A stretch of DNA of 55,499 bases from Acidobacteriota bacterium (GTDB lineage Bacteria; Acidobacteriota; Terriglobia; Bryobacterales; Bryobacteraceae): positions 1-55,499 of the forward strand of contig JAFDVS010000096.1 in assembly GCA_018268935.1 (NCBI GenBank). Direction: 5' to 3'. Both the position numbers and the translations under genes were made by a program. The notes below the pieces were generated by a model, which was not told where the DNA came from, did not search any database, and saw only the letters and a list, made by a program, of their open reading frames with translations. Position 1 is the stretch's first letter. Each line of letters opens with the position of its first letter. Shown here one piece after another: positions 25,342 to 34,200 of this stretch.

Positions 25342-26313
25342 ATGCAACTCGCTGTGGCCGCGCTGCTCGGCGCTTCGCTGGTTTTGGCCCAAGGACCGCA
25401 GGGGCCGAACACCGACATCCATTACCGGCTGGGTCCGGATTCGCTCTCGCAGGAGGGCGTGCCGAAGGGCCGTATTGACGGGCCGCTCACGCTGCCCAGC
25501 CAGGCGTACCCAGGGACGCAGCACACCTACTGGGTCTATGTTCCGGCGCAGTATGATCCGAAAGTGCCGGCGTGCCTGATGGTGCTGAATGACGGGCAGG
25601 CGTTCAAATTCGCCGATGGCGATGTGCGGGCGCAGAATGTGATGGACAACCTGATCTACCGCCGCGAGATTCCGGTGATGATCGGGGTGTTCATTAATCC
25701 GGGGCGCACGCCGGAACAGCCCGAGCCACATCCGCGTGATTGGGGCGATCGCAACACGAACCGGCCGGCGGAGTACAACTCGCTCGATGACAAGTATGCG
25801 CGGGTGATTGTGGATGAACTGCTGCCGGTGCTGTACAAGGAGTACAACATCTCGAAGCGGCCGGAAGATCACGGGATCGGTGGTGCGAGTTCGGGCGCGA
25901 TTGCGGCATTTACGGTGGCTTGGGAGCGGCCCGATCATTTCCGCAAGGTGCTGAGCATTGTCGGCAGCTTCGTCAATCTGCGCGGCGGGCATGCCTATGC
26001 CGACATCGTGCGCAAGAGCGAGAAGAAGCCGCTACGTGTGTTTCTGCAGGACGGCCGCAATGACAATCGCGGCCAGCGGCGCGATGGCAGCTACGATCAG
26101 ACGCGCGATTGGTTCGCTCAGAACGTACGGTTGATGGAGGCTCTGCGCGACAAGGGTTACGACATCAACTACACGTGGGGAATCGGGCGCCATGGGCAGA
26201 AGCAAGGCGGGGCGATCTTTCCGGAGATGATGCGATGGCTGTGGCGCGATGGGCCGGTGTCCACGGATGTGAATGACGCGGTGGAGCGCTCATTCCGCGA
26301 GCCGGCCAAATGA
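25342..26313 (+). CDS. Exported esterase of the enterochelin-esterase/PF00756 family
   Basis: The 323-residue alpha/beta-hydrolase has a signal peptide (MQLAVAALLGASLVLAQ). The nucleophile elbow is GGASSGAIAAF, an acid-bearing LQDGRNDNRG strand lies later, and the probable catalytic His is in GIGRHGQKQGG. The N-terminal GTQHTYWVYVPAQYDP and PVMIGVFINPGRTPEQPEPH segments are typical of Fes-like esterases, which here probably cleave sugar or aromatic esters rather than siderophores, since no siderophore genes are present. The ATG at 25342 starts the signal peptide. The stop overlaps the next start by 4 nt. Confidence 0.88.
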   Translation: MQLAVAALLGASLVLAQGPQGPNTDIHYRLGPDSLSQEGVPKGRIDGPLTLPSQAYPGTQHTYWVYVPAQYDPKVPACLMVLNDGQAFKFADGDVRAQNVMDNLIYRREIPVMIGVFINPGRTPEQPEPHPRDWGDRNTNRPAEYNSLDDKYARVIVDELLPVLYKEYNISKRPEDHGIGGASSGAIAAFTVAWERPDHFRKVLSIVGSFVNLRGGHAYADIVRKSEKKPLRVFLQDGRNDNRGQRRDGSYDQTRDWFAQNVRLMEALRDKGYDINYTWGIGRHGQKQGGAIFPEMMRWLWRDGPVSTDVNDAVERSFREPAK

Positions 26314-26612
26314 TGCTGACCAGCGCGAAGGCGACTTTCTACGTGCTTTGCGTGCTGCTGCTGGCGTGGAGCGCCCCGAGGATTCCGGCTCTGCTTGCTC
26401 CAAAGGAAGGGTTGGGCGCCGTGGGTGGATGGATGACCTTGCTGCCGCTTGCCGGAGCTGTGCTGCTCGTCTTGTTTACCCTCGGTGTGGCTGTGTTGGT
26501 GTACTTCACGGAGTCCGTGGTGTGGACCGTAGTGGCCACGGTGGTGCTGGCGTGCGCCGGGGCTTTCTTCGGCTTCCTGATGTTGCTGGCCGATACCCCG
26601 GGAAAAGGCTAG
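26310..26612 (+). CDS. Small three-helix membrane protein
   Basis: The 100-residue protein has three hydrophobic stretches (residues about 7-30, 40-66 and 68-94) and no recognised domain. Its ATG overlaps the esterase stop (ATGA, 26310-26313), so it is translationally coupled and probably works with, or is simply carried along with, that gene. Coding status rests on the overlap, length and clean membrane pattern. Confidence 0.68.
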   Translation: MMLTSAKATFYVLCVLLLAWSAPRIPALLAPKEGLGAVGGWMTLLPLAGAVLLVLFTLGVAVLVYFTESVVWTVVATVVLACAGAFFGFLMLLADTPGKG

Positions 26613-26672
26613 ATGCCTGTATCTAAGACCGCTCCGTTACCGTCGCGGCTCCGTAACTTGCCGATTCTGCTG

Positions 26673-26696
26673 AACCGCTCGTGTGATCGAGCGGTT
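26673..26696. terminator. Hairpin between convergent genes
   Basis: A perfect 9-bp inverted repeat, AACCGCTCG (26673-26681) and CGAGCGGTT (26688-26696), flanks a 6-nt loop in the 107-bp gap between genes ending at 26612 (+) and 26720 (-). It could act as a terminator for both, although neither side has a U-tract. Confidence 0.5.
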
Positions 26697-26719
26697 GTTC
26701 GAGCCTCCAGACACGGCTG

Positions 26720-27178
26720 CTAGATGCCGGCGACTGTGCGCTTCACCAGGGCGTGCAATTCCGTGGGGCAGCCGGGGATCTTGTCGATGCGCGGCCACAC
26801 GTCGACGTTGCGATTCTGCAGCGAGTTCATCAGGATGGCGATGGAATAGGTGGATTGGCCGTAGCTGGCGCCGCCTTTGGCCGGGCTGACCCGTCCATCG
26901 GCGATCGCGCCGGGCAGCGAGTTCTTGAGCTGCATCTGGCGAATGGCGTCGATGGTCTCCGCGTCGATGACGCCGGTCACGCGAACTTTCTTGCAGGCAG
27001 CCAGGAAATCGGGGTGCGTGGTGGAGACGGGGCTATTGGCGATCACCTGCATGGCGAACTGCACCAGCAGCACATCCTCACGATTGTTCTTTGCAGGCTG
27101 CGCTCCTACCGGGGCGTCCACGTTAAAAAAGACGGGGAGTTGTTCCTCATAGGGTGTGGGAATAAAAAGATGGGCCAT
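26720..27178 (-). CDS. Peptidoglycan-binding-like small protein
   Basis: The 152-residue protein has no signal peptide. Its middle part, FLAACKKVRVTGVIDAETID then AIRQMQLKN, resembles a PGBD (PF01471) helical repeat, and a second weaker unit follows (STYSIAILMNSLQNRN). The ATG at 27178 has GGAGG 6 nt upstream; a GTG at 27181 is adjacent. The N-terminus (MAHLFIPTPYEEQLPVFFNV) is unlike the classic family. The aspzincin-like protein at 53058-54071 has a related PGBD-like part, also without a leader. Function is unknown; a carried toxin or structural role is speculation. Confidence 0.62.
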   Translation of the reverse strand: MAHLFIPTPYEEQLPVFFNVDAPVGAQPAKNNREDVLLVQFAMQVIANSPVSTTHPDFLAACKKVRVTGVIDAETIDAIRQMQLKNSLPGAIADGRVSPAKGGASYGQSTYSIAILMNSLQNRNVDVWPRIDKIPGCPTELHALVKRTVAGI

Positions 27179-27272
27179 CACTGTCCTCCAGTATTCGTGC
27201 CGTTAGAGCGGCATCTGTCCGGATAGTGCGGAATTGCAGAGCAAACCCTATCATGCTCTGTCGGAAGCCCGC

Positions 27273-27279
27273 TAGAATA
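27273..27279. promoter_or_regulatory. -10-like element before the M20 peptidase
   Basis: TAGAAT (27273-27278) is followed by 6 nt and the ATG at 27285, the tightest spacing in the window. The same bases read TATTCT on the minus strand and could start a transcript with a leader of about 90 nt towards the gene at 27178. Confidence 0.45.
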
Positions 27280-27284
27280 TTCCA

Positions 27285-28676
27285 ATGTTCCTCACCGTAG
27301 CCTTTTTCTTTCTCGGGTTACCGCTGGCCGGTCAAAGCCCGGATTGGCGAGCCGTGGAAGAGGAGACGATGCGCCACTTCCAGGCGATTCTGCGCCTTGA
27401 TACCAGCGATCCGCCGGGCATCGAATTGCCGGCGGTGGAGTACTTGAAGAAGGTGCTGGATGCCGAAGGGATTCCGAACGAGATTCTGACGCGCGATCCG
27501 AAGCGCCCGAATCTGGTGGCGCGGCTGAAAGGAAGCGGGGCGAAACGGCCGCTGCTGATCATGGGCCACACGGACGTGGTGAACGTCGATCCGAAGAAAT
27601 GGACCTTCCCTCCGTTCGGCGCAACGCGCAATGGCGGTTATGTCTACGGGCGCGGGACGGTGGATGACAAAGACAATGTGGTGGCCTGCCTGATGACGAT
27701 GCTGCTGCTGAAGCGGCTGAAGGTGCCGCTCGATCGCGACGTGATCTTTCTGGCCGAGGCAGGCGAAGAAGGCAACGTACGGTTCGGCATCAAGTACATG
27801 GTGGAGAATCACTACTCCAAGATCGACGCGGAGTATTGCCTGGCGGAAGCGGGCGGAGGCGTGCGCGCGGGAGGCCGGCTGCGTTACGTATCCATCGCCA
27901 CCGCGGAAAAGATCCCTTATGCGGTGCGGCTGGTTTCGAATGGGCCGGCTGGGCATGGGTCACGGCCGCTGCGGACGAACGCGATTGTTCACCTGGCGCA
28001 GGCGGTGGCGAAAGTAGCGTCGTGGCAGCCACCGATGCGGCTGAACGACACGACGCGCACGTACTTTGAGCGGCTGGCTACGATCAGCACACCGGAAGAA
28101 GCCGAGCGTTACAACAACATTGTGAATCCGGAGAAGTCAGCGGCGATTCAGGAGTACTTCGCCGAGCGCGAGCCGGGGCACAACTCCATGCTGCGCACTT
28201 CGATTTCGCCGAACATGTTTCAGGCCGGCTATCGCGTCAACGTAATTCCGTCGGAGGCAACGGCGACTCTGGACATCCGCGCGCTGCCCGATGAAAACAT
28301 GGAACAGTTCGTGAATCAGATTCGTGGCGTGATCAATGACCCGGCTGTGAAGGTAGAGAGCGAGTTTCGCGATACGCGTCCTGGCGCGCTGCCTTCGCCT
28401 CTGAACAACGAGGCGTTCCGGGTGATTGAGTCCATGGTGAAGAAGCACTACGAAGGTGTGGTGACGCTGCCGATGATGCAGACGGGCGCCACGGATATGG
28501 CGTATCTGCGGTCGCGCGGGATGGCGTGCTATGGCATTGGTCCGGCGGTGGACTCCGAAGATGGCCCGAAGGGATTCGGCGCGCATAGCGATCAGGAGCG
28601 GATTCTCGAATCGGAGTTGCAGCGCTTTGTGAAGTATCACTACGAGATCGCCGCGGCGCTGGCCGCGAAAAAATAA
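27285..28676 (+). CDS. Exported M20 family peptidase
   Basis: The 463-residue zinc carboxypeptidase/dipeptidase has a signal peptide (MFLTVAFFFLGLPLAGQ). M20 metal ligands appear in order: GHTDVVNVD, YGRGTVDDK, AEAGEEGN, AEAGGG, and the final His in GFGAHSDQERI. The dimerisation domain carries AGHGSRP. It lies within the usual length of the exported M20 subfamily and probably trims peptides in the periplasm. It stands upstream of a prepilin-like gene without overlap. Family assignment is firm. Confidence 0.93.
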   Translation: MFLTVAFFFLGLPLAGQSPDWRAVEEETMRHFQAILRLDTSDPPGIELPAVEYLKKVLDAEGIPNEILTRDPKRPNLVARLKGSGAKRPLLIMGHTDVVNVDPKKWTFPPFGATRNGGYVYGRGTVDDKDNVVACLMTMLLLKRLKVPLDRDVIFLAEAGEEGNVRFGIKYMVENHYSKIDAEYCLAEAGGGVRAGGRLRYVSIATAEKIPYAVRLVSNGPAGHGSRPLRTNAIVHLAQAVAKVASWQPPMRLNDTTRTYFERLATISTPEEAERYNNIVNPEKSAAIQEYFAEREPGHNSMLRTSISPNMFQAGYRVNVIPSEATATLDIRALPDENMEQFVNQIRGVINDPAVKVESEFRDTRPGALPSPLNNEAFRVIESMVKKHYEGVVTLPMMQTGATDMAYLRSRGMACYGIGPAVDSEDGPKGFGAHSDQERILESELQRFVKYHYEIAAALAAKK

Positions 28677-28730
28677 GTCTGTTGATCGTTGCGCGATGGT
28701 TCCTCCGCATGGATGAAGTGGAGGAACGAA

Positions 28731-29630
28731 ATGAACCCGAGAACAGACCGGCGCCAAGCCGGCTTTACCTTAATTGAATTACTTGCCGCGGTGGCACTGG
28801 TGGCGATTGCGCTGCAGATGCTGCCCGCGGTGCAGCGTGTACGGGAAGCAGCGAACCGCGATCGCGCGGAGCGCACCTTACGGCAGATTGCCTCCGGGAT
28901 GGAGAGCAACTACAAGCAGACCGGGAAATTGAGCTTCACCAATCCGGGGACATCGAAGGATGGTTATCGCATCGCTGTTGTGGAGAACACGGCTACGCGC
29001 GTTCATCTGCGGAGCGAGCCTGTGCCCGGAGTCACCGGGTCGATGACCGGCGTATTGGTGATGCAGGTGGCGCCCTGGGGCGTGCAAGGGCAGTTGAACT
29101 TCGTGCCCACGCCAGGGGCCGATGCGGGACGCAAGCGGATGCTCGCGAACGCCTATGATGCCGCGGCGCGGATGTATGGGCGGCTGTTTCAACTGGCGTT
29201 GCCGGCCGTGCAGAAGGATGCACTGGCGTCGGTGCGCAGCTATATCGAATCGCCGTTGACTATGCAGTCCGCGCCGCTCAGTCTCAGCGCGACGCGCGAT
29301 CAGATTCAGAAGTTGCCGAACGGCAGCGAGTACTGGCTGAACTTTACGCGGGCGCTGGAGCTGGGCGTGAACGGAGAAGACTGGGCAACGCTGCCGGGGC
29401 TGACGGCGCTTCCCGCCGTGCAGAACTCTGACCGCATGCTGAACTTTGCCAACATCGCCGGTTTTGTGCGGCGCACGATGGCGGATCCGGCGGCGGCGCA
29501 GAAGGTGGCGGGCTTGTTGGAACAGGAGGCCGGCGCAGCGGCTATCGCAGAGATGCGCAAGCTGCAGGCCGGGTTCACCGTGAATTTTCTCGATACCGAA
29601 GCGGCACTCCTCCTCGCCGATTCGATGTAA
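28731..29630 (+). CDS. Prepilin-type N-methylation-signal protein
   Basis: The 299-residue protein begins with a type IV/type II prepilin leader: RTDRRQAG then FTLIELLAAVALVAIAL, with Gly11 before the cleavage site and Glu at mature position +5. The remaining 270 residues are helical and polar with no recognised domain, far larger than a normal pilin head. The ATG at 28731 has GGAGG about 7 nt upstream. It is an orphan: no pilus assembly or secretion genes are adjacent. It could be a pseudopilin recruited by a system elsewhere, or a structural exported protein. Confidence 0.8.
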   Translation: MNPRTDRRQAGFTLIELLAAVALVAIALQMLPAVQRVREAANRDRAERTLRQIASGMESNYKQTGKLSFTNPGTSKDGYRIAVVENTATRVHLRSEPVPGVTGSMTGVLVMQVAPWGVQGQLNFVPTPGADAGRKRMLANAYDAAARMYGRLFQLALPAVQKDALASVRSYIESPLTMQSAPLSLSATRDQIQKLPNGSEYWLNFTRALELGVNGEDWATLPGLTALPAVQNSDRMLNFANIAGFVRRTMADPAAAQKVAGLLEQEAGAAAIAEMRKLQAGFTVNFLDTEAALLLADSM

Positions 29631-29646
29631 ACAGCCTTCGGGCTGT
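29631..29646 (+). terminator. UUCG hairpin after the prepilin gene
   Basis: ACAGCC (29631-29636) pairs with GGCTGT (29641-29646) across a TTCG tetraloop, starting directly after the TAA. It is followed by ATATTGGAGGG, the ribosome-binding site of the next gene. It may be a weak terminator or a processing or stability element between two cistrons. Confidence 0.4.
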
Positions 29647-29660
29647 ATATTGGAGGGACC

Positions 29661-31199
29661 ATGAAATACTGGTCCCTCTTTCTTGCATTGCTGCTGCCGG
29701 TTGCGGGCCTGGCCCAGACGAAGAAATTCCGCGTGGCGATCGGCGGATTCATGCATGAATCGAATTCGTTCAACCCGGCGCATACGACGCTGAACGATTT
29801 TCGTGTGCAGGAAGGCGGCGCGGAGTTGCTGGACTTGTGGTCAAAGTCGAGCAGCGAAGTATCCGGGTTTGTGGAAGGCGGGCGCAGGCAGGGATTGGAA
29901 CTGGTGCCCACGCTGTCGACCGGGGCGACGCCCAAGGGCCCACTGACGAAAGAGACCTACGAGAACATCGTCGGGCGGCTGCAGCAGCGGATTCGCGAGG
30001 CGGGCAAGATTGATGGATTGCTGCTGGCGCTGCATGGTGCGATGGTGGTGGACGGCATCCCGCATGGGGACGAGGAGACGGTGCGGCGGCTGCGGGCGCA
30101 GTTGGGCGCCGGGTTCCCGATCATTGTGACGCATGACTTCCATGCGAACGTGTCGCCGGAGATCGTGCGGTTGTCTTCGGTGCTGATCACCTACAAGCAG
30201 AATCCGCATCTCGATACGAAGGACCGTGGAATTCAGGCGGCGACGATCATGGCTCGCATGCTGCGCGGCGAAGTGAAGCCGGTGCAGACGGTAGTGAAAC
30301 CGGCAATGGTGTACAACATCATTTTTCAGAATACCTACGCCGAGCCGCTGCTGCCGATCACGAACGAGAGCATCGCGCTCGAAAAGAATCCGAAGGTGCT
30401 GGCGGTGAGCGTGTCCGGCGGGTATCAGTACGCCGATGTGCCTTTCATGGGGCCGAGCGTAGTGGTGGTAACCGACAATGACCGCGATCTCGGTGAGCGC
30501 GAAGCGAAGCGATTGTCGGATAAGCTATGGGCGAATCGCGATCAGATCGTACTACGGCTTCCCGACCCGGCGCAGGCTGTGCAGCAGGCGATGGCGGAGA
30601 CGAAGTTTCCTGTGACGCTAATGGATACGGGGGATAACATCGGCGGCGGATCGGCGGGAGACAGCACGTTTATCCTGGATGAGTTGGTGAAGCAGAAGGC
30701 GACGGGCTGGGTGGTTACAATTTGGGATCGCGCCGCGGTGAAGGCTGCGGTGGCGGCGGGGATCGGTGGGACCTTCGAAATGGCCGTAGGCGGCAAGACC
30801 GACAACATGCATGGCAAGCCCGTGCGCGTGAAGGGCACGGTGAAGTCGCTGCATGACGGGCGGTATCTGGAGACAGCGATTCGGCACGGCGGCGGGCGGT
30901 ATCACAATCAGGGATTGACGGCGGTGATTGAGGTGGAAGGTTCCACGATGGATGTGAAGAATCTGCTGGTGCTGAATACGGAGCGGTCGACGCCGAATAG
31001 TCTGCACCAGATCGTCAGCCTGGGGATTTATCCGGAGCGCCAGCGCATCCTGGTGGCGAAGGGGACGATTGCCCCGCGTGCGGCGTATGAGCCGGTGTCG
31101 GCGAAGATCATTCCGGTGGATTCACCGGGGGCCACGGCGGTGAATCCGGCACGGTTCAAGTTCCAGCATGTGCGGGATAAGCTGTGGGGGCTGGAGTAA
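29661..31199 (+). CDS. Exported M81 family metallopeptidase (MlrC-like)
   Basis: The 512-residue protein has a signal peptide (MKYWSLFLALLLPVAGLAQ) and the complete MlrC motif set: His32-Glu33 in GGFMHESNSFNP, Asp159-x-His161 in THDFHANVS, and His183 in NPHLD. The GALHGAMV-type segment LLALHGAMVVDGIPHGDEE is also present. It differs from the first M81 protein at 256-1746, which lacks a leader and has Gln in place of His at the HE motif. Export suggests that this copy processes extracellular or periplasmic peptides. GGAGGG lies 4 nt before the ATG. Confidence 0.92.
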   Translation: MKYWSLFLALLLPVAGLAQTKKFRVAIGGFMHESNSFNPAHTTLNDFRVQEGGAELLDLWSKSSSEVSGFVEGGRRQGLELVPTLSTGATPKGPLTKETYENIVGRLQQRIREAGKIDGLLLALHGAMVVDGIPHGDEETVRRLRAQLGAGFPIIVTHDFHANVSPEIVRLSSVLITYKQNPHLDTKDRGIQAATIMARMLRGEVKPVQTVVKPAMVYNIIFQNTYAEPLLPITNESIALEKNPKVLAVSVSGGYQYADVPFMGPSVVVVTDNDRDLGEREAKRLSDKLWANRDQIVLRLPDPAQAVQQAMAETKFPVTLMDTGDNIGGGSAGDSTFILDELVKQKATGWVVTIWDRAAVKAAVAAGIGGTFEMAVGGKTDNMHGKPVRVKGTVKSLHDGRYLETAIRHGGGRYHNQGLTAVIEVEGSTMDVKNLLVLNTERSTPNSLHQIVSLGIYPERQRILVAKGTIAPRAAYEPVSAKIIPVDSPGATAVNPARFKFQHVRDKLWGLE

Positions 31200-31228
31200 T
31201 CAGCAACAGGGTGTGGGCGACCTTGTAG

Positions 31229-34200
31229 TTAGAAATTCGCCGTCCCCGCCGCCGATGTCCCCGAAGTGTTCGTCAACGTCACCGAAACCGAAGCAATCGC
31301 GCTGGTATCGCCCTGCACATTGAACTGCTGCGTAAGCGTGAACTGGCTGCCGAACGCCCGCGAGCCCTCGCTCTGATACCACGTGCGCGCGCCATCGGTG
31401 AGCTGCACCGTCAATTCGCTGGTCTGCAGCGAACTGCCCGGAGCCGGGGAGAAGCGGAAGGTCGCCGATGAAATATCGCGAGTGGTGGAGAAGCCTGTGA
31501 TGACGACCTCCAGTCCGCTGGCCACGCGCCGCGCGGTGACGGAACGGATCACCGGTGCTGCCTTCGCCACCCGGCCCACCACCGTCGGTGCGGGCGACGG
31601 AGTGATATCCGTGCCACTTGCGCGCAGGGTTAAGGCGAGTTTGATTTCACCCGATACCGTGCCTGTCTGCATGGCGAAGCCAGGGGGCAGTTGCGCATCG
31701 GTGGCATTGGCCGGAACCGTGAAGTTCAGCGTTCGTCCCCCGGAACTAAACGCCACCGCCGGATCGTCGGCCGGGTTCGTGGCATCGGGGGTAAACGTCA
31801 TGGTCAACGTTCCGGTGATCGGCACCGGATAAGCCGCGCCAATGCCGAGCGTGAGCCGCGGCTGCTGGGCCGGCGTAATCGTTTCCGGCAAGCCTGTGAT
31901 GGTGAACACCGGCGCCGAGGGCAACCGCACAATCATCGAATACGTGGAACTGACCGTGGCCCGATTGCTATCGACAACCTGCACGGCGAAGGTGAAAGTC
32001 CCGCTGGCCGTTGGGGTGCCGGATAGAATCCCTGTCTGGCTCAACGAGATCCCCGCCGGCAAAGCGCCCGATGCCAATGACCATGTATAAGGCGCAAGGC
32101 CGCCCGCCGCGGCCATCGCCTGTGCATACGCCGAGCCCGCGATTGCCGCGGGCAGCGGAGAAGCCGTGGTGATGCTCAGCGCCTGTTGCACGGTGAGCGT
32201 GAATGTGCGCGAGGCGCTCGCACCCGCGCTGTCGGTTACCTGCACGGTAAAGGTGAAGGTTCCGGCATTGGTGGGCGTTCCGGAAAGCACGCCGTCGCGA
32301 TCGACGGTCATGCCCAGCGGCGGAATGCCGCCCGGCGCCAGTGACCATGTGTAAGGCCCAATGCCGGCCGCCGCTATCAGTGTTTCGCTATACGGTGTGC
32401 GGATCGTGGCGTTGGGGAGCGTGGCCGGAGTGGTAATCGCGATCCTTCCGCCCACCAGCAGCGTGAATGCCTTCTGCCCGCTCACCTGCCGCGCATCCCG
32501 CACCTGCACGATGAAGCTGTAATTGCCAGCCGTGGTGGGGGTGCCGCTGATCACGCCCGAGTTTGTATTTAAGGTCAGCCCCGGTGGCAGGCTACCCACC
32601 GACAGGCTCCAGCTAAAGGGCGCCGTGCCGCCCGCGGTGGCCAGCGTCTGCGAATAGGCCACGTTTTCCGACGCCGCGGGCAATGGCGACGCCGTAGTGA
32701 TGGTCAATCCTTCGCCGATCACCACGCTGTACGCCTTCGTGGCCGCAGCATTGTTCGCATCCTGCACGCGCACCGTGAAATTGAATGAACCGGCCGCCGT
32801 GGGCGTTCCAGACAACAGTCCAGTGCCCGCGCCAAGCGTGACGCCGCCTGGCAGCGCGCCCGAGGAAACGGACCATGTCAGTGCGCCCGTAGCGCCGCTC
32901 GCCGTCAACGCCTGGCTGTAAGCCGTGCCGACGCTGCCGCCGGGCAGCGTATCCGGACTGATGGTCAAAGCAGCGCCAATCTGAATCGAGAGTTGGCGTG
33001 TCGCGGTTGCGCCTGCTCCATCCGTCACCTGCACGGTGAACGTGGATGTCCCGTTGACGGCGGGCACGCCCGAGATCACGCCGGCGGTGGAAAGGGTCAA
33101 TCCCTGCGGCAGCGATCCGGAAATGATGCTCCATACAAATCCCGTGTTCACGCCGCCCGAAGCCGAGAGCGTCTGGTTATAAGACACCCCGGTCTGCCCG
33201 TTAGCGAGCGAAGTCGTATTGATCGTCAGACCCGCGATGACTTGCAGCGTCAGGGATTTGTTCGTAGTGGCGCCCGTGTTATCGGCCACCTGGAAGAACA
33301 ACGTGTAAGTACCGGCCGCGGTGGGCGTGCCGGTCATCACTCCCGTGTTCGGAGTCAGCGACATCCCCGTGGGCAGTTGTCCGCTGAGGATGCTCCACGT
33401 GTAGGGGGCGGTGCCGCCCGAGGCCGCCAGGGCAAAGGTGTATGTATTGTTCAGTGTGGCCGCGGGAAGGGAAGGCGTGAGGATGGTCAAGCCACTGCTG
33501 CCCACCGGAATGCTGAACAATTTCTGCGTGGTGAGATTGAGGTTGTCGCGCACCTGCAGCGTGATGGGATAGGTGCCGGTGGCCGCCGTTGTGCCGGAAA
33601 GCACGCCATTGGTGGCCAGCGTCAAACCTTGCGGCAGTGCACCGTTCACCACCGTCCAGGTGTAGGGCGCTTGCCCGCCCACGGCCTGGAAGGCGAATAC
33701 GTAGGCGATTCCCAAGCCCACCGCAGGCACGGATTCGGTGGTGATGCTGAGCGTGCCGCCTGCCTGCACCGTAATGGAAAGATCCTTGGTGGCCGTGTTG
33801 CTGGTTTGCGTATCGGTGAGGCGCACCGTGAAATTGAAGGTGCCGGTTACGGTGGGGATGCCGGTCAGCACTCCCGATGGAGTCAGCGACAATCCCTGCG
33901 GCAGTGCCCCGCCGATGACCAGCCAGTTGTAATTGCCGGTTCCACCCACGGCTTGCAGCGAGTAAGCGGGGTAAGTCGCATTCAGCGTTGCATTGGGGAC
34001 GCTGGTGGTGGCCACGGTGAGCACCGCAGTCACCGTAATGCTCAATTGCCGCGTGGCAGTGGCGCCGGCGGAATCATTCACCTGCACGGTGAAATTGAAC
34101 GAGCCTGCCGTGAGCGCCGTGCCGGAGATGACGCCATTGGAGCTCATGTTCAAACCCGGCGGCAGCGATCCGCTTCCCGCCGCCAGTTGCCAGATATAGC

